Positions 35,174 through 43,666 of a DNA stretch of 64,000 bases are shown here, in pieces; position 1 is the first letter of the stretch, and each line of letters begins with the position of its first letter. The notes under the pieces were generated by a model, which did not search any database, had not been told where the DNA came from, and worked only from the letters and a program-made list of their open reading frames with translations. The translations under genes and the position numbers were made by a program. Location of the stretch: positions 930,001 to 994,000 of the forward strand of contig NZ_SLWR01000001.1 of assembly GCF_004345665.1 (NCBI RefSeq). The letters are read 5' to 3'. Source of the DNA: Kribbella antiqua (GTDB lineage: Bacteria; Actinomycetota; Actinomycetes; Propionibacteriales; Kribbellaceae).

Positions 35174-35566
35174 TCAGGTGATCGAGCTGAGGTCGGGCGG
35201 TACGTCGACGGCGTGCTCACGTAACACCGACAGCGGAATGGTGTCGAGGGTGCGGGCGTGGGTGGACGCGAGTACGACGGGGGCCGGGGCGCCGTCGTGG
35301 TAGGCCTGGAGCCAGCGGATGGCGACGACGCACCAGCGATCGCCTGGCTTCAGGCCGGGGAACTGGAGCTCCGGGCGGGGGGTGACGAGGTCGTTGCCGA
35401 CTGACTGCTGGTGGGTCAGGAACTCCGCGGTCATCACCGCGCAGACCGTGTGGCTGCCGAGGTCCTCCGGGCCGCTTGTGCAGCAGCCGTCGCGGTAGAA
35501 GCCGGTGACCGGGTCGGTGCCGCACTCCTCCAGCGGTTCGCCGAGCACGTTCAGGTCGCTGTCCAT
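35174..35566 (-). CDS. DUF2237 family protein
   Basis: A 130-residue protein of the DUF2237 family, recognised by NVLGEPLEECGTDPVTGFYRDGCCTSGPEDLGSHTVCAVMTAEFL, then SVGNDLVTPRPE, FPGLKPGDRWCVVAIRWLQAY and LASTHARTLD. Several conserved Cys residues (in EECG, GCC, HTVC) suggest metal binding. The family has no experimentally assigned function that I know. Translation starts at the ATG at 35566. The plsC gene lies 35 bases upstream in the same direction, so both may be co-transcribed. The right-flank hairpin of the DUF559 gene follows the stop. Confidence 0.88.
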   Translation of the reverse strand: MDSDLNVLGEPLEECGTDPVTGFYRDGCCTSGPEDLGSHTVCAVMTAEFLTHQQSVGNDLVTPRPELQFPGLKPGDRWCVVAIRWLQAYHDGAPAPVVLASTHARTLDTIPLSVLREHAVDVPPDLSSIT

Positions 35567-35601
35567 GCGGACATCCTCACCCGGCCGCACCGGGAAAAGA
35601 C

Positions 35602-36366
35602 TCAGCTCGCCTTGGTGTCGCCCAGGCGGAGGTGCTCGTCGACGGACTCGCCGGCCTTGATCAGCTCCTTGGCCTTGTCGGCGTACATGTCGACGTACTC
35701 CTGGCCGGACAGCTCCATCAGCGCGTACATGATCTCGTCGGTGACGGACCGCAGCACGAACCGGTCCCGCTCCATGCCCTCGTAGCGGGAGAAGTCCAGC
35801 GGCTTGCCGAAGGCGACGCCCGGGCGGATCAGCCGCGGCAGCCGGCGGCCCTTCTCGCGGTGCCACCAGTTCGGCCAGAGCGTGCCCGGCGGCTGCAGCT
35901 TCTCGGTGTCGATCATCGCGACCGGGATGACCGGGACGCCGGCCACGATCGCCATCCGGGCGACGCCGGTCTTGCCCTTGTAGAGCCGGCCGTCGGGCGA
36001 GCGGGTGCCCTCGGGGTAGATCCCGAACAGCTCGCCCTTCTTCAGGATGTCCAGGCCGGTGTTGAGCGCGGCCAGCGAGGCGCGGCCGCCGGACCGGTCG
36101 ATCGGGATCTGGCCGACGGACCGGAAGAACGTGGCGATCAGCTTCCCCTTCAGGCCGGGCGCGGTGAAGTACTCCGACTTGGCCGGGAAGACGATCTGCC
36201 GCGGTACGGCGACCGGCAGGAAGATCGAGTCGCAGAACGCGAGGTGGTTGCTGACCAGCAGCGCCGGCCCGGTGTCGGGGATGTGCTCCAGCCCGCTGAC
36301 CTTGGGACGGAAGAGCAGCTTCACCAACGGTCCGACGAAGAACCGTCTGAGGAACAGATACAGCAT
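35602..36366 (-). CDS. 1-acyl-sn-glycerol-3-phosphate acyltransferase
   Basis: A 254-residue PlsC-family membrane-associated acyltransferase that makes phosphatidic acid. Motif I is the HX4D site in VSNHLAFCDSIFLP, motif II near FFRSVGQIPIDRSGG, motif III is YPEGTRSPDGRLYKG, and motif IV is VPVIPVAMI. A basic hydrophobic N-terminus (LYLFLRRFFVGPLVKLLF) should anchor it. The ATG at 36366 has GGAGG at eight bases; an in-frame upstream ATG is unlikely. It is divergent from a lipase-like gene across 268 bases, where I see no gene or clear operator. Confidence 0.9.
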   Translation of the reverse strand: MLYLFLRRFFVGPLVKLLFRPKVSGLEHIPDTGPALLVSNHLAFCDSIFLPVAVPRQIVFPAKSEYFTAPGLKGKLIATFFRSVGQIPIDRSGGRASLAALNTGLDILKKGELFGIYPEGTRSPDGRLYKGKTGVARMAIVAGVPVIPVAMIDTEKLQPPGTLWPNWWHREKGRRLPRLIRPGVAFGKPLDFSRYEGMERDRFVLRSVTDEIMYALMELSGQEYVDMYADKAKELIKAGESVDEHLRLGDTKAS

Positions 36367-36634
36367 CGTCTTGCCTCCGTCACTCGTCGGCCACGTCCGA
36401 CCCTTGTCAGCACCCACTCACCAGGCACCAGTGTCCGCCGGTTGCGGCGGTAACGACAGCTCTGGCGCCCACCGTCGGCAGGACACTACGTTCCAGCTTC
36501 CCCCTCAGGCAATGTCACCGCCAGGAATGCGGGTGTTGCTCATCGTGTTGTCACCTGGATGCAGACTGGATGAAGCCCAGATGCGACCATTGGTGCCTGT
36601 CTTTGGTGAGGATCCGATCGGCGAGGAGTCGACC

Positions 36635-37399
36635 GTGCCAGTGCAAGGCCATGCGGAGGAGTTCCGCAGTCCCGGGACCGGGGAGAACGCCGCCGTCGGG
36701 GTCTTGCTGAGCCACGGCTTCACCGGTTCGCCGAAGTCGATGCGCCCGTTCGGCGAGCATCTGGCCGCCGAGGGGTACGGCGTCGCCGTACCGCGGTTGC
36801 CCGGGCACGGGACCAGCTGGCAGGAGATGAACAAGACCACCTGGCCGGAGTGGTACGCCGTACTGGACAACGAGCTGGAGCGGTTGCGCAAGGAGCACGA
36901 CAAGGTGTTCGTCGCCGGGCTGTCGATGGGCGGCTGCCTGACGCTGCGGCTGGCCGAGGAGCACGGGACGGACATTTCCGGTCTGGTCCTGATCAATCCG
37001 TCGGTGCGGACCGACGACAAGCGGTCGGTGCTGCTGCCGGTGCTGTCACGGGTGGTGCCGTCGTTCCCGGGCATCTCGAACGACATCAAGAAGCCTGGTG
37101 TCGACGAGGGCGCGTACGACCGGATGCCGCTGAAGGCGCTGTTCTCGCTGTCGCAGCTGTGGAAGGTCACCCGGGAGGATCTGGCGAAGGTGACGCAGCC
37201 GGTGCTGTTGTTCCGCAGTACTGTCGATCACGTGGTGGAGCCGAGCTCGGGGCTGACCGTACTGGCCTCGATCTCGTCCCGCGACGTTACCGAGACCCTG
37301 CTCGAGGACAGCTATCACGTGGCAACTCTGGACAACGACGCACCGCGCATCTTCGCGGACTCCGCAGCCTTCATCCGACGGGTCGCGGCCGATGCGTGA
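36635..37399 (+). CDS. Carboxylesterase/monoacylglycerol lipase-type hydrolase
   Basis: This 254-residue alpha/beta hydrolase has the oxyanion loop LLSHGFTGSPKSM, the nucleophile elbow VAGLSMGGCLTLRLAEEHG, an Asp in FRSTVDHVVEP and the catalytic His in DSYHVATLDND. It resembles the Est30 carboxylesterase and bacterial monoacylglycerol lipases, which handle short-chain or glycerol esters. The GTG at 36635 has GAGGAG nine bases upstream. A lipid role fits the divergent plsC gene. The next gene starts eight bases before its stop. Confidence 0.88.
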   Translation: MPVQGHAEEFRSPGTGENAAVGVLLSHGFTGSPKSMRPFGEHLAAEGYGVAVPRLPGHGTSWQEMNKTTWPEWYAVLDNELERLRKEHDKVFVAGLSMGGCLTLRLAEEHGTDISGLVLINPSVRTDDKRSVLLPVLSRVVPSFPGISNDIKKPGVDEGAYDRMPLKALFSLSQLWKVTREDLAKVTQPVLLFRSTVDHVVEPSSGLTVLASISSRDVTETLLEDSYHVATLDNDAPRIFADSAAFIRRVAADA

Positions 37400-38210
37400 C
37401 AACGGACTCACCGCCGCGGCCTATACGTCGCTCGGCGGCATCGACCCGCTCGTCGCCGAACCAGTCCTCACCGCCCTCGCCGACGCCGGCATCGCGGCGT
37501 ACTGCAAGAAGCCAGAGGACGAGGCCGTCGAGGCGGTCGCCGAGGCCGAGGCGGAGACGTCGGCCGAGCAAACGGGTGACGAGCCCACCGAGAGTTCACC
37601 CGAGGCGACCCCGGCCGAGCAGGCGGCGAAGCCCGAGACCGCGCCGGCCAAGGCAGAAGCGCGGGCTCGGATCGCGACCGGGTTCGAAGAGATCTTTGTG
37701 GACAGCGACGCCGTGGAGCGTGCTCGGCCGGTGATCGATCGGAGTACCGAGGATGCCGAGTGGCAGTCGTTGGTCGAGCAGTTCAACGCTCCGTCGGCGC
37801 CCGGCCACGACGGCGGCGACACCCCGGTGCCGCGGTGGCCGGTCAGTGAGGACGTCGACGACAAGTACGAACCGCTGATCGACGTACCGGCCGGGCTGAT
37901 CATCGACGACACGGACGATGAGGAAGAGCCGGAGAAGCCGCCGAAGAAGCGTGCCGACGACCCACACGACCACTTCGTGCCGCCGGAACCACCGCGCGGC
38001 CCCCGGCTGGACTGGATCAGCCGGATCGCCTGGCTCGGACTGATCGGCGGCCCGCTGCTGCTGATCGCCGCAGCCGTCCTCGACTTCGGCACTGGCCGGA
38101 TCACCACCATCGCCGTGGCCGGCTTCATTGGCGGCTTCCTCACCCTCGTCATCCGGATGAAGGACCGCCTTCCCCCGGAAGACACGCCAGACGACGGCGC
38201 GGTGGTATAG
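37392..38210 (+). CDS. Hypothetical acidic protein with two C-terminal membrane helices
   Basis: I do not recognise a named family. The 272-residue protein begins with DNGLTAAAYTSLGGIDPLVAEPVLTALADAGIAAYC, a segment that looks like a small folded motif. A long low-complexity Ala/Glu/Pro-rich and Asp-rich region follows (residues 45-190). The end has two membrane helices (about 215-233 and 239-255). The gene overlaps the esterase by eight bases, so translation is probably coupled. It resembles actinobacterial proteins of unknown function near DAHP synthase genes, but this is from gene order alone. Confidence 0.72.
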   Translation: MRDNGLTAAAYTSLGGIDPLVAEPVLTALADAGIAAYCKKPEDEAVEAVAEAEAETSAEQTGDEPTESSPEATPAEQAAKPETAPAKAEARARIATGFEEIFVDSDAVERARPVIDRSTEDAEWQSLVEQFNAPSAPGHDGGDTPVPRWPVSEDVDDKYEPLIDVPAGLIIDDTDDEEEPEKPPKKRADDPHDHFVPPEPPRGPRLDWISRIAWLGLIGGPLLLIAAAVLDFGTGRITTIAVAGFIGGFLTLVIRMKDRLPPEDTPDDGAVV

Positions 38211-38256
38211 CGTTCGGATCGTCGGACAATCCGACGAACGCCGAGGGAGGTAGTCC

Positions 38257-39486
38257 GTGCAGGTCACCGAGACCGTCGAGATCACCGGCCATCTGATGGA
38301 CTCCGGGCTGCTGTCCCGTGTCCTGGACGACATCCGCGGGTACGGCGGCGAGTACACGCTGGACAAGTTCGACCTCGGCTACGACAAGGACGACCCGTCG
38401 ACCGTCCGGATGACAGTGGGTGCGGAGGACGAGGAATCGCTGCAGCGGCTGCTGATGCGGATCCAGACCAAGGGCGCGAACCTGGTCGACCCCGGTACGC
38501 CGGAGATCACCGAGGTGTCCCAGGACGGCGTGTTCCCGGACGGGTTCTACTCGACCACGAACCTCCCGACGAGTGTCCGCCTCGGCGGCCGCTGGGTCGC
38601 CGTACAGAATCCGGAGATGGACTGCGGCCTGCTGGTCGAGGGCGAGACCGTGCGGACGATCCCGATGTCCGACGTGAAGATCGGGATGCGGATCATCACC
38701 AGCGCGCAGGGCGTGAAGGTCACGCCGCCGATCGTCGCGCACACCGAGGAGTCCTTCGGCTTCATGGAGTCGGAGGTGTCGAGCGAGAAGCCGCAGCGGG
38801 TGCTGGTCAAACAGGTCGCGGACGGCATGCGCGAGGCGAAGGCGAACGGGCTGAAGGTGCTCTGGGTCGGCGGCCCGGGCATCGTCCACACCGGCGCCGC
38901 GCCGGCCATGGTCGCGCTGGTCGAGGCCGGTTTCGTCGACGTCCTCTTCGCCGGCAACGCCCTGGCCACCCACGACATCGAGTCGTCCCTTTACGGTACG
39001 TCGCTGGGCGTCGACCTGGCCCGCGGTCGCGGAGTCGAGCACGGGCACGAGCACCACATCCGGGCGATCAACACGATCCGCAAGGCCGGGTCGATCGCGG
39101 CGGCGGTGGAGCAGGGCGTGCTCACCTCGGGGGTGATGCACTCGCTGGTCAAGAACGGGAAGACGTTCGTGCTGGTGGGTTCGGTCCGCGACGACGGGCC
39201 GCTGCCTGACGTCTATACCGACGTACTCGAAGGCCAGCGGGCGATGCGGGCGGAGCTGACCGGTGTCGGCTACTGCCTGATGGCGGCGACCATGCTGCAC
39301 TCGGTTGCCACCGGCAACATCCTGCCGTCCTCGATCCCGCTGACCTGTGTCGACATCAACCCTGCCACGGTGACCAAGCTGGCCGACCGCGGTTCGTCCC
39401 AGGCCCGCGGAATCGTCACCGACGTCGGGCTCTTCATCGAGCACCTGGCCCGCGAACTCTCCCCGTCGTACGCGGAAACCAAGTAG
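38257..39486 (+). CDS. LOR/SDH bifunctional-type protein, archaeal-type ornithine cyclodeaminase candidate
   Basis: The 409-residue protein matches the TIGR00300 (LOR/SDH conserved domain) family. Segments are VEITGHLMDSGLLSRVLDDI, a Cys motif in NPEMDCGLLVEG, a nucleotide-binding region LWVGGPGIVHTGAAPAMVALV, and FAGNALATHDIESSLYGTSLG with GVEHGHEHHIRAIN. Homologues in methanogens and the C-terminal half of cyanobacterial AgrE/ArgZ convert ornithine to proline and ammonia. That function is plausible but unproven here. The GTG at 38257 has GAGGGAGG ahead of it. Its stop abuts the convergent VOC gene with no gap. Confidence 0.8.
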   Translation: MQVTETVEITGHLMDSGLLSRVLDDIRGYGGEYTLDKFDLGYDKDDPSTVRMTVGAEDEESLQRLLMRIQTKGANLVDPGTPEITEVSQDGVFPDGFYSTTNLPTSVRLGGRWVAVQNPEMDCGLLVEGETVRTIPMSDVKIGMRIITSAQGVKVTPPIVAHTEESFGFMESEVSSEKPQRVLVKQVADGMREAKANGLKVLWVGGPGIVHTGAAPAMVALVEAGFVDVLFAGNALATHDIESSLYGTSLGVDLARGRGVEHGHEHHIRAINTIRKAGSIAAAVEQGVLTSGVMHSLVKNGKTFVLVGSVRDDGPLPDVYTDVLEGQRAMRAELTGVGYCLMAATMLHSVATGNILPSSIPLTCVDINPATVTKLADRGSSQARGIVTDVGLFIEHLARELSPSYAETK

Positions 39487-39876
39487 CTACTCGTTCATCT
39501 GGGCGAGCTGGATCAGGTTGCCGCAAGTGTCGTCCAGTACGGCGGTGGTCACCGGGCCCATCGCCGTCGGCGCCTGGGTGAAGCGCACGCCGAGCTCGGT
39601 CAGGCGCTCGTACTCCTTCGCCACATCGTCGACGGCGAACGAGGTGAACGGGATGCCGTCGCGAACGAGCGCCTCCTTGAACGGCTTGACGGCGGGGTGC
39701 TCGCTGGGCTCGAGGACCAACTCGACGCCGTCCGGCTCGTCGGGCGAGACGACGGTCAGCCAACTGGCCTCGCCGAGCGGGATGTCGTTCTTCTTCTGGA
39801 AGCCGAGCACCTCGGTGTAGAAGCGCAGCGCCTTGGCCTGGTCGTCGACCATGACGCTGGTCAGGTTGATTCTCAT
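39487..39876 (-). CDS. VOC (glyoxalase/dioxygenase) superfamily protein
   Basis: A 129-residue two-module VOC protein (MRINLTSVMVDDQAKALRFYTEVLGF... PDGVELVLEP... DDTCGNLIQLAQ). The final Gly-Asn-Leu-Ile segment is the typical strand that holds the second metal-ligand position; the metal ligands themselves are not obvious, so it may be a binding or resistance protein. GGGAGG precedes the ATG at 39876, which overlaps the ArsR stop codon (ATGA). The two form a regulator-effector operon. The ligand is unknown. Confidence 0.85.
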   Translation of the reverse strand: MRINLTSVMVDDQAKALRFYTEVLGFQKKNDIPLGEASWLTVVSPDEPDGVELVLEPSEHPAVKPFKEALVRDGIPFTSFAVDDVAKEYERLTELGVRFTQAPTAMGPVTTAVLDDTCGNLIQLAQMNE

Positions 39877-40166
39877 TCGGATTCCCTCCCGGATCGTGGT
39901 TTGAGCCACCGCTCGACGATGGGCTCGAGCGGTGCGGTGTTGAGGTGATGGAACTTGTACCGGCCCTCGCGCCGCGTCTCGACCAGCCCGACGTCCTCGA
40001 GTACGTCGAGATGCTGCGAGATCGCCTGGCGCGAGGACGCGAGCTGGTACTTCATCGCCAGCCGCGCGCAGATCTCGAACAACGTCTGCCCGTCCCGCTC
40101 GGTCAACTCGTCCAGAATCTTCCGCCGGGTCGGGTCGGCGAGCGCCTTGAACACATCACCACCCAC
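39873..40166 (-). CDS. ArsR-family transcriptional regulator
   Basis: The 97-residue winged-helix repressor shows VFKALADPTRRKILDELTERDGQTLFEICARL, then SSRQAISQHLDVLEDVGLVETRREGRYKFHHL, a classical ArsR/SmtB helix-turn-helix and wing. No Cys-based metal site is visible, so it may sense an organic compound. GTG at 40166 sits seven bases from a -10 element, predicting a leaderless mRNA; the frame also extends upstream to 40202 but that would run over the promoter. The gene and VOC are overlapping. A palindrome within the promoter spacer is the likely autorepression site. Confidence 0.87.
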   Translation of the reverse strand: MGGDVFKALADPTRRKILDELTERDGQTLFEICARLAMKYQLASSRQAISQHLDVLEDVGLVETRREGRYKFHHLNTAPLEPIVERWLKPRSGRESE

Positions 40167-40172
40167 ACCTCG

Positions 40173-40202
40173 ACAATAGGCAAGTGGACACTTGCATGTC
40201 AA
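40173..40202 (-). promoter_or_regulatory. ArsR-VOC promoter with embedded operator
   Basis: On the minus strand TTGACA (40202-40197) and TATTGT (40178-40173) are separated by 18 bases. The spacer holds the dyad CAAGTG-TC-CACTTG (40194-40181). The -10 ends six bases before the GTG, so the mRNA should be leaderless. Confidence 0.7.
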
Positions 40203-40259
40203 TCCGGACTGTGCCGCTTGTTACAGCCTTTCCGGCGCTGGGCGGTGTTGGATGTGGCT

Positions 40260-41009
40260 ATGACGGAACTCGTGCATCTGGTCGCGGACAACGGCGTGGC
40301 GACCATCACCCTCGACTCGCCGCACAACAAGAACGCGCTCTCGCAGCAGCTCACCGGTGAACTGCTGTCGCGGCTGGAAAGCGCGGGCGCGGATGACGCC
40401 GTACGGGTGATCGTGATCCGGTCGGCGCTGGATGTGTTCTGCTCGGGCGCCGACCTGTCCGAGGCGACGACCGTCGGGATGGGTGTCGGGGCGCAGCGGA
40501 TGGTCGACGTCCAGCGCGCGATCGTCGCCAATCCCAAGCCCGTCGTCGCCCGTGTCGCCGGGCCGGTGCGCGCCGGCGGGATCGGGATCGTCGCGGCGGC
40601 CGACATCAGCATCGCGGCGGCGGATTCCACCTTCGCGCTCACCGAGGTGCGGCTGGGTCTGGCGGCGGCGACCATCTCGCTGACGGTCCTCCCCCGGCTC
40701 ACCGACCGGGCCGCGGCCTACACCTTCCTCACCGGCAACGGGTTCGACGGGTTGGAGGCGGCGCGCCTTGGCCTGATCACCCTCGCCGTCCCCGGCTACG
40801 ACCTCGACAACGCGGTCGACACCGTCCTCGAGTCGCTGCTGAAGGGCGTTCCCCAGGGCCTGCGCGAAACCAAGAAGCTCCTCAACCGGGAGCTCCTCGC
40901 TGATATCGATGCCCGAGGCAAGGACCTGGCCGAGCTGTCGGCCGGCCTCTTCGGCTCCCCCGCCGCGCAGGAAGCCATGCTCGCGTTCCTCAACCGCCGC
41001 AAGGGGTAA
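40260..41009 (+). CDS. Enoyl-CoA hydratase/isomerase family protein
   Basis: A 249-residue crotonase-fold protein: ATITLDSPHNKNALSQQL, the oxyanion-hole region FCSGADLSEA, then PVVARVAGPVRAGGIGIVAAADISIAA and FALTEVRLGLAAATIS. The Glu of TEVRLGL occupies one of the catalytic positions, whereas the other glutamate site in GPVRAGGIGI lacks an acid, so hydratase activity is uncertain. It probably acts on an acyl-CoA. It is divergent from arsR. The ATG at 40260 was chosen; a GTG two codons earlier is possible. Confidence 0.85.
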   Translation: MTELVHLVADNGVATITLDSPHNKNALSQQLTGELLSRLESAGADDAVRVIVIRSALDVFCSGADLSEATTVGMGVGAQRMVDVQRAIVANPKPVVARVAGPVRAGGIGIVAAADISIAAADSTFALTEVRLGLAAATISLTVLPRLTDRAAAYTFLTGNGFDGLEAARLGLITLAVPGYDLDNAVDTVLESLLKGVPQGLRETKKLLNRELLADIDARGKDLAELSAGLFGSPAAQEAMLAFLNRRKG

Positions 41010-41049
41010 TTCGTTTGCCGGTCCGCGGACCCGCTGGTGGACTGGCGGC

Positions 41050-41772
41050 ATGATCACCGATGGACAGCGGGCACAGTTCCGGGAGCAGGGGTACGTCGTC
41101 GTCCCCGGCGTACTGACGGATGAGCAGATCGCGGCGGGACGTCGTACTGTCGCGGAGCTGCTGGAACACGAACCAGCACCCGGCGTCGGGTTCCACTTTC
41201 TCTGGCCGCGGTTCGACGGCTCGCATCCGCTGCTCGAGCTGTATCGCGCCGCGGGCATCGGAGAGCTGGCCGGGCAGCTTGTCCTTGGCGACCTTGAGGA
41301 ACCGGACTTCGCCCAGGTCGCGACGACGATCCCGCCGTGGTCGCATCGCCCCGGTGGACCGCATGTCGACGGGATCACGCCGATGGCTCCGGACGGTCGG
41401 CCAGGAACGTTCACCGTGCTCGCCGGGCTGTGGTTGACCAGCCAGGACGAACTCGACCACGGCAACCTCTACGTCTGGCCCGGCACTCATCTCCGCCTCG
41501 GCGCCTACCTCGCAGAGCACGGCGCCGACGCCCTCGCCCGCGTCGACGAGATGAACCCCGGGCCCTACCCGAAGGTCGATCTCGGCTCCTCTGTCCAGGT
41601 CACCGGTCCGGCCGGCAGCGTGCTCTTCGCGCACTACCTCCTCGGCCACAACATGGGCGGCCACACCGGCACCGAGCGCCGCGAAACCCTTTACTACCGC
41701 CTCCACGCCAACGGCCACCGGGACCGCTGGCGTGAGGTGGTCACCAACCCCTTGCTGGAGTTCAGGAACTGA
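41050..41772 (+). CDS. Phytanoyl-CoA dioxygenase family (PhyH) oxygenase
   Basis: The 240-residue Fe(II)/2-oxoglutarate-type oxygenase has EQGYVVVPGVLTDEQIAAGRR at its start, the metal-binding HXD in GGPHVDGI near residue 100, the GLWLTSQDELDHGNLYVWPGTH segment, and a distal His in FAHYLLGHNMGGHTG with an Arg for 2-oxoglutarate in TERRETLYYR. The substrate is unknown. It starts at the ATG at 41050, 40 bases after the enoyl-CoA hydratase. The 3' end overlaps the convergent nuclease-fold gene by 11 bases. Confidence 0.85.
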   Translation: MITDGQRAQFREQGYVVVPGVLTDEQIAAGRRTVAELLEHEPAPGVGFHFLWPRFDGSHPLLELYRAAGIGELAGQLVLGDLEEPDFAQVATTIPPWSHRPGGPHVDGITPMAPDGRPGTFTVLAGLWLTSQDELDHGNLYVWPGTHLRLGAYLAEHGADALARVDEMNPGPYPKVDLGSSVQVTGPAGSVLFAHYLLGHNMGGHTGTERRETLYYRLHANGHRDRWREVVTNPLLEFRN

Positions 41773-42454
41773 GCTCGATCAGCATCGGGAGATGGTCCGA
41801 GGCGGCGGCCAGGTCTTCTTTGGTGGCTGTGATGGCGAGGATACGGCCCGCGAGGCCGGGTGAGAGGTGGGCGCCGTCGATGCGCTTGTGGGGGTTGGCG
41901 GAGCTGAAGGTGAAGCCGGCGTCGGCGCCGAGGTCGGTGAGGCCTTCCTCGGCGAGCCGCTTCCAGATCGGACCGTCGGGTTCTTCGTTGAGGTCCCCGA
42001 CCAGGAGGTACGGCGTACCGAAGGAACGGCAGCCCCGGAGGACTTGCTCGAGCTCATGCTGACGACCGCGGATGTGCAGGCCGAGGTGACAGACGACCAA
42101 GGCCAGCTCGAACGATCCCAGCGTGACGCGCCCGCCGACCGCACCGCCCGGGAGCTGAGTCGCGATCAGCCGCAGCCGGCGCCGCAGGAACGGACGCCAG
42201 ATCCGCCGCTGCAACGGGTTCATGATCTCGATGCCCTCGGCAACGAGAATCGCGTTCCGGGCGGACGCGGCGACGTAGTGCATCCCGAAAGTCGAAGCCA
42301 TCGCACGCCGCTTCCGCTGCGTCCCCCACCAGGTCGGCGCCTCCTGCACCAACATCACGTCCGGCGCACACGCCCGTACGACCCGAGCCAGCGCCGCCCG
42401 GTCATCACCCCACCGGTGCACGTTGTACGACAGCACCCGGAGGGTCGGACTCAT
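41762..42454 (-). CDS. Endonuclease/exonuclease/phosphatase family protein
   Basis: A 230-residue EEP-fold protein: LRVLSYNVHRWGDDRAAL, the catalytic Glu in DVMLVQEAPTWW, VVCHLGLHIRGRQHEL, LLVGDLNEEPDGPIW and the terminal ASDHLPMLIEL. The Asn-His-Asp-His pattern is complete. Members cleave DNA, lipids or phosphoesters; no signal peptide is visible. The start at 42454 overlaps the stop of the first ROK kinase (ATGA), so it is the last gene of the SRPBCC-ArsA-DUF5304-ROK operon or a sub-operon. Confidence 0.87.
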   Translation of the reverse strand: MSPTLRVLSYNVHRWGDDRAALARVVRACAPDVMLVQEAPTWWGTQRKRRAMASTFGMHYVAASARNAILVAEGIEIMNPLQRRIWRPFLRRRLRLIATQLPGGAVGGRVTLGSFELALVVCHLGLHIRGRQHELEQVLRGCRSFGTPYLLVGDLNEEPDGPIWKRLAEEGLTDLGADAGFTFSSANPHKRIDGAHLSPGLAGRILAITATKEDLAAASDHLPMLIELSS

Positions 42455-43581
42455 AGGTCGTGGTTCTCAGCGTGCATCGGGTCCGGCGACGCCGTACGCA
42501 TGCCCGTACGACGGCTGGCCGACTTGCGGGCGGCTCGTTGCTCGAGGCGGTTGGTCCGGTTGCGGGCAGCTGCGGTCTTGGCCGTGACCGCGGTCGTCTT
42601 GACCCGGACGCGACGCAACCACGTCGCCTCCTCCCGGGCCAGATCGGCAGCACCGACGAGACCAGCTTCCGGACCCAGTACGGCGCGAACGATCCGCGCC
42701 TCGGGCCGGAAACCGCGACCGGTCAACGTCCGCTTGAAGGCCTCCCGCGCCGGCGCCAGCAACAGCTCGCCGGCGTCCGACACACCGCCACCGATGACGA
42801 AGGTGCCGGGGTCGAGCGCAGCGGCCAGATTGGCGAGACCGATGCCTAGCCAGCGACCGACGTCCTCGAGCAGCTCGACCGCGACCGGATCGCCGTCCTT
42901 CGCCAGCTCCGTCACCATCGGCCCATTGATCTTGCGCGGATCACCACCCGCCGCGCGCAGCAGGTTGTGCGCCACCGGCGAACCGGACAGCGCCAGCTCC
43001 CGCGCCTCCCGGGTCAGCGCGTTGCCCGAGGCGTACTGCTCCCAGCATCCACGGTTGCCGCACTCGCAGCGATGCCCGCCAGGCACGACCTGCATGTGCC
43101 CGAACTCGCCCGCGATGCCGAACTTCCCGCGCTGCAACGCGCCGTCGTTGAGGATCGCCCCGCCGATGCCGGTCCCGAGCGTCACACAGACAAGATGGCT
43201 CTCGCCCTGCCCGCCGCCGAAGCGCCACTCCGACCACGCGGCCGCGTTCGCGTCGTTCTCGACCACGACCGGCAGGCCGAGCCGGCGCTCGACCGCGTCC
43301 CGCAGCGGCTCGTGCCGCCAGGCGAGGTGCGGAGCGAACAGCACCGACGACCGCGTCCCGTCGACGAACCCGGCTGCACCGATGCCGACGGCAATCACGT
43401 CGTGCCGGGACTCCAGGTCGCGGACCGTCTCCGCGATCGCGTCCTCGGTCTCCTTCGGGTCCTTCGTCGGCGTGTCCCGGCGCAACCGGTCCAGGATGTT
43501 GCCCTCCGGGTCGACCACCCCGGCGGCGACCTTGGTCCCGCCGATGTCGATCCCGATCGTCAAAGCCTGCGTCAGAGCCAC
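42451..43581 (-). CDS. ROK-family glucokinase-like protein with a basic C-terminal tail
   Basis: A 376-residue ROK sugar kinase: phosphate motif TIGIDIGGTKVAAGVV at residues 8-23, VVVENDANAAAW with catalytic Asp, VTLGTGIGGAI, the zinc motif HRCECGNRGCWEQYASG, and FVIGGGVSDAGE. It resembles actinobacterial glucokinase, phosphorylating glucose at C6. The C-terminal 60 residues form a basic, Arg/Ala/Thr-rich extension with Arg-Lys clusters not found in its neighbour or in typical glucokinases. A close paralogue lies 85 bases upstream. The gene is coupled to the EEP gene. Confidence 0.88.
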   Translation of the reverse strand: MALTQALTIGIDIGGTKVAAGVVDPEGNILDRLRRDTPTKDPKETEDAIAETVRDLESRHDVIAVGIGAAGFVDGTRSSVLFAPHLAWRHEPLRDAVERRLGLPVVVENDANAAAWSEWRFGGGQGESHLVCVTLGTGIGGAILNDGALQRGKFGIAGEFGHMQVVPGGHRCECGNRGCWEQYASGNALTREARELALSGSPVAHNLLRAAGGDPRKINGPMVTELAKDGDPVAVELLEDVGRWLGIGLANLAAALDPGTFVIGGGVSDAGELLLAPAREAFKRTLTGRGFRPEARIVRAVLGPEAGLVGAADLAREEATWLRRVRVKTTAVTAKTAAARNRTNRLEQRAARKSASRRTGMRTASPDPMHAENHDL

Positions 43582-43666
43582 TGCACGACCCTCCTCGCCG
43601 TACCCCCAGCCCCCGCCGGACTACATCCAGTATCCCGCTTGGCCGGACCGACTGCGGGAAGGCGCC

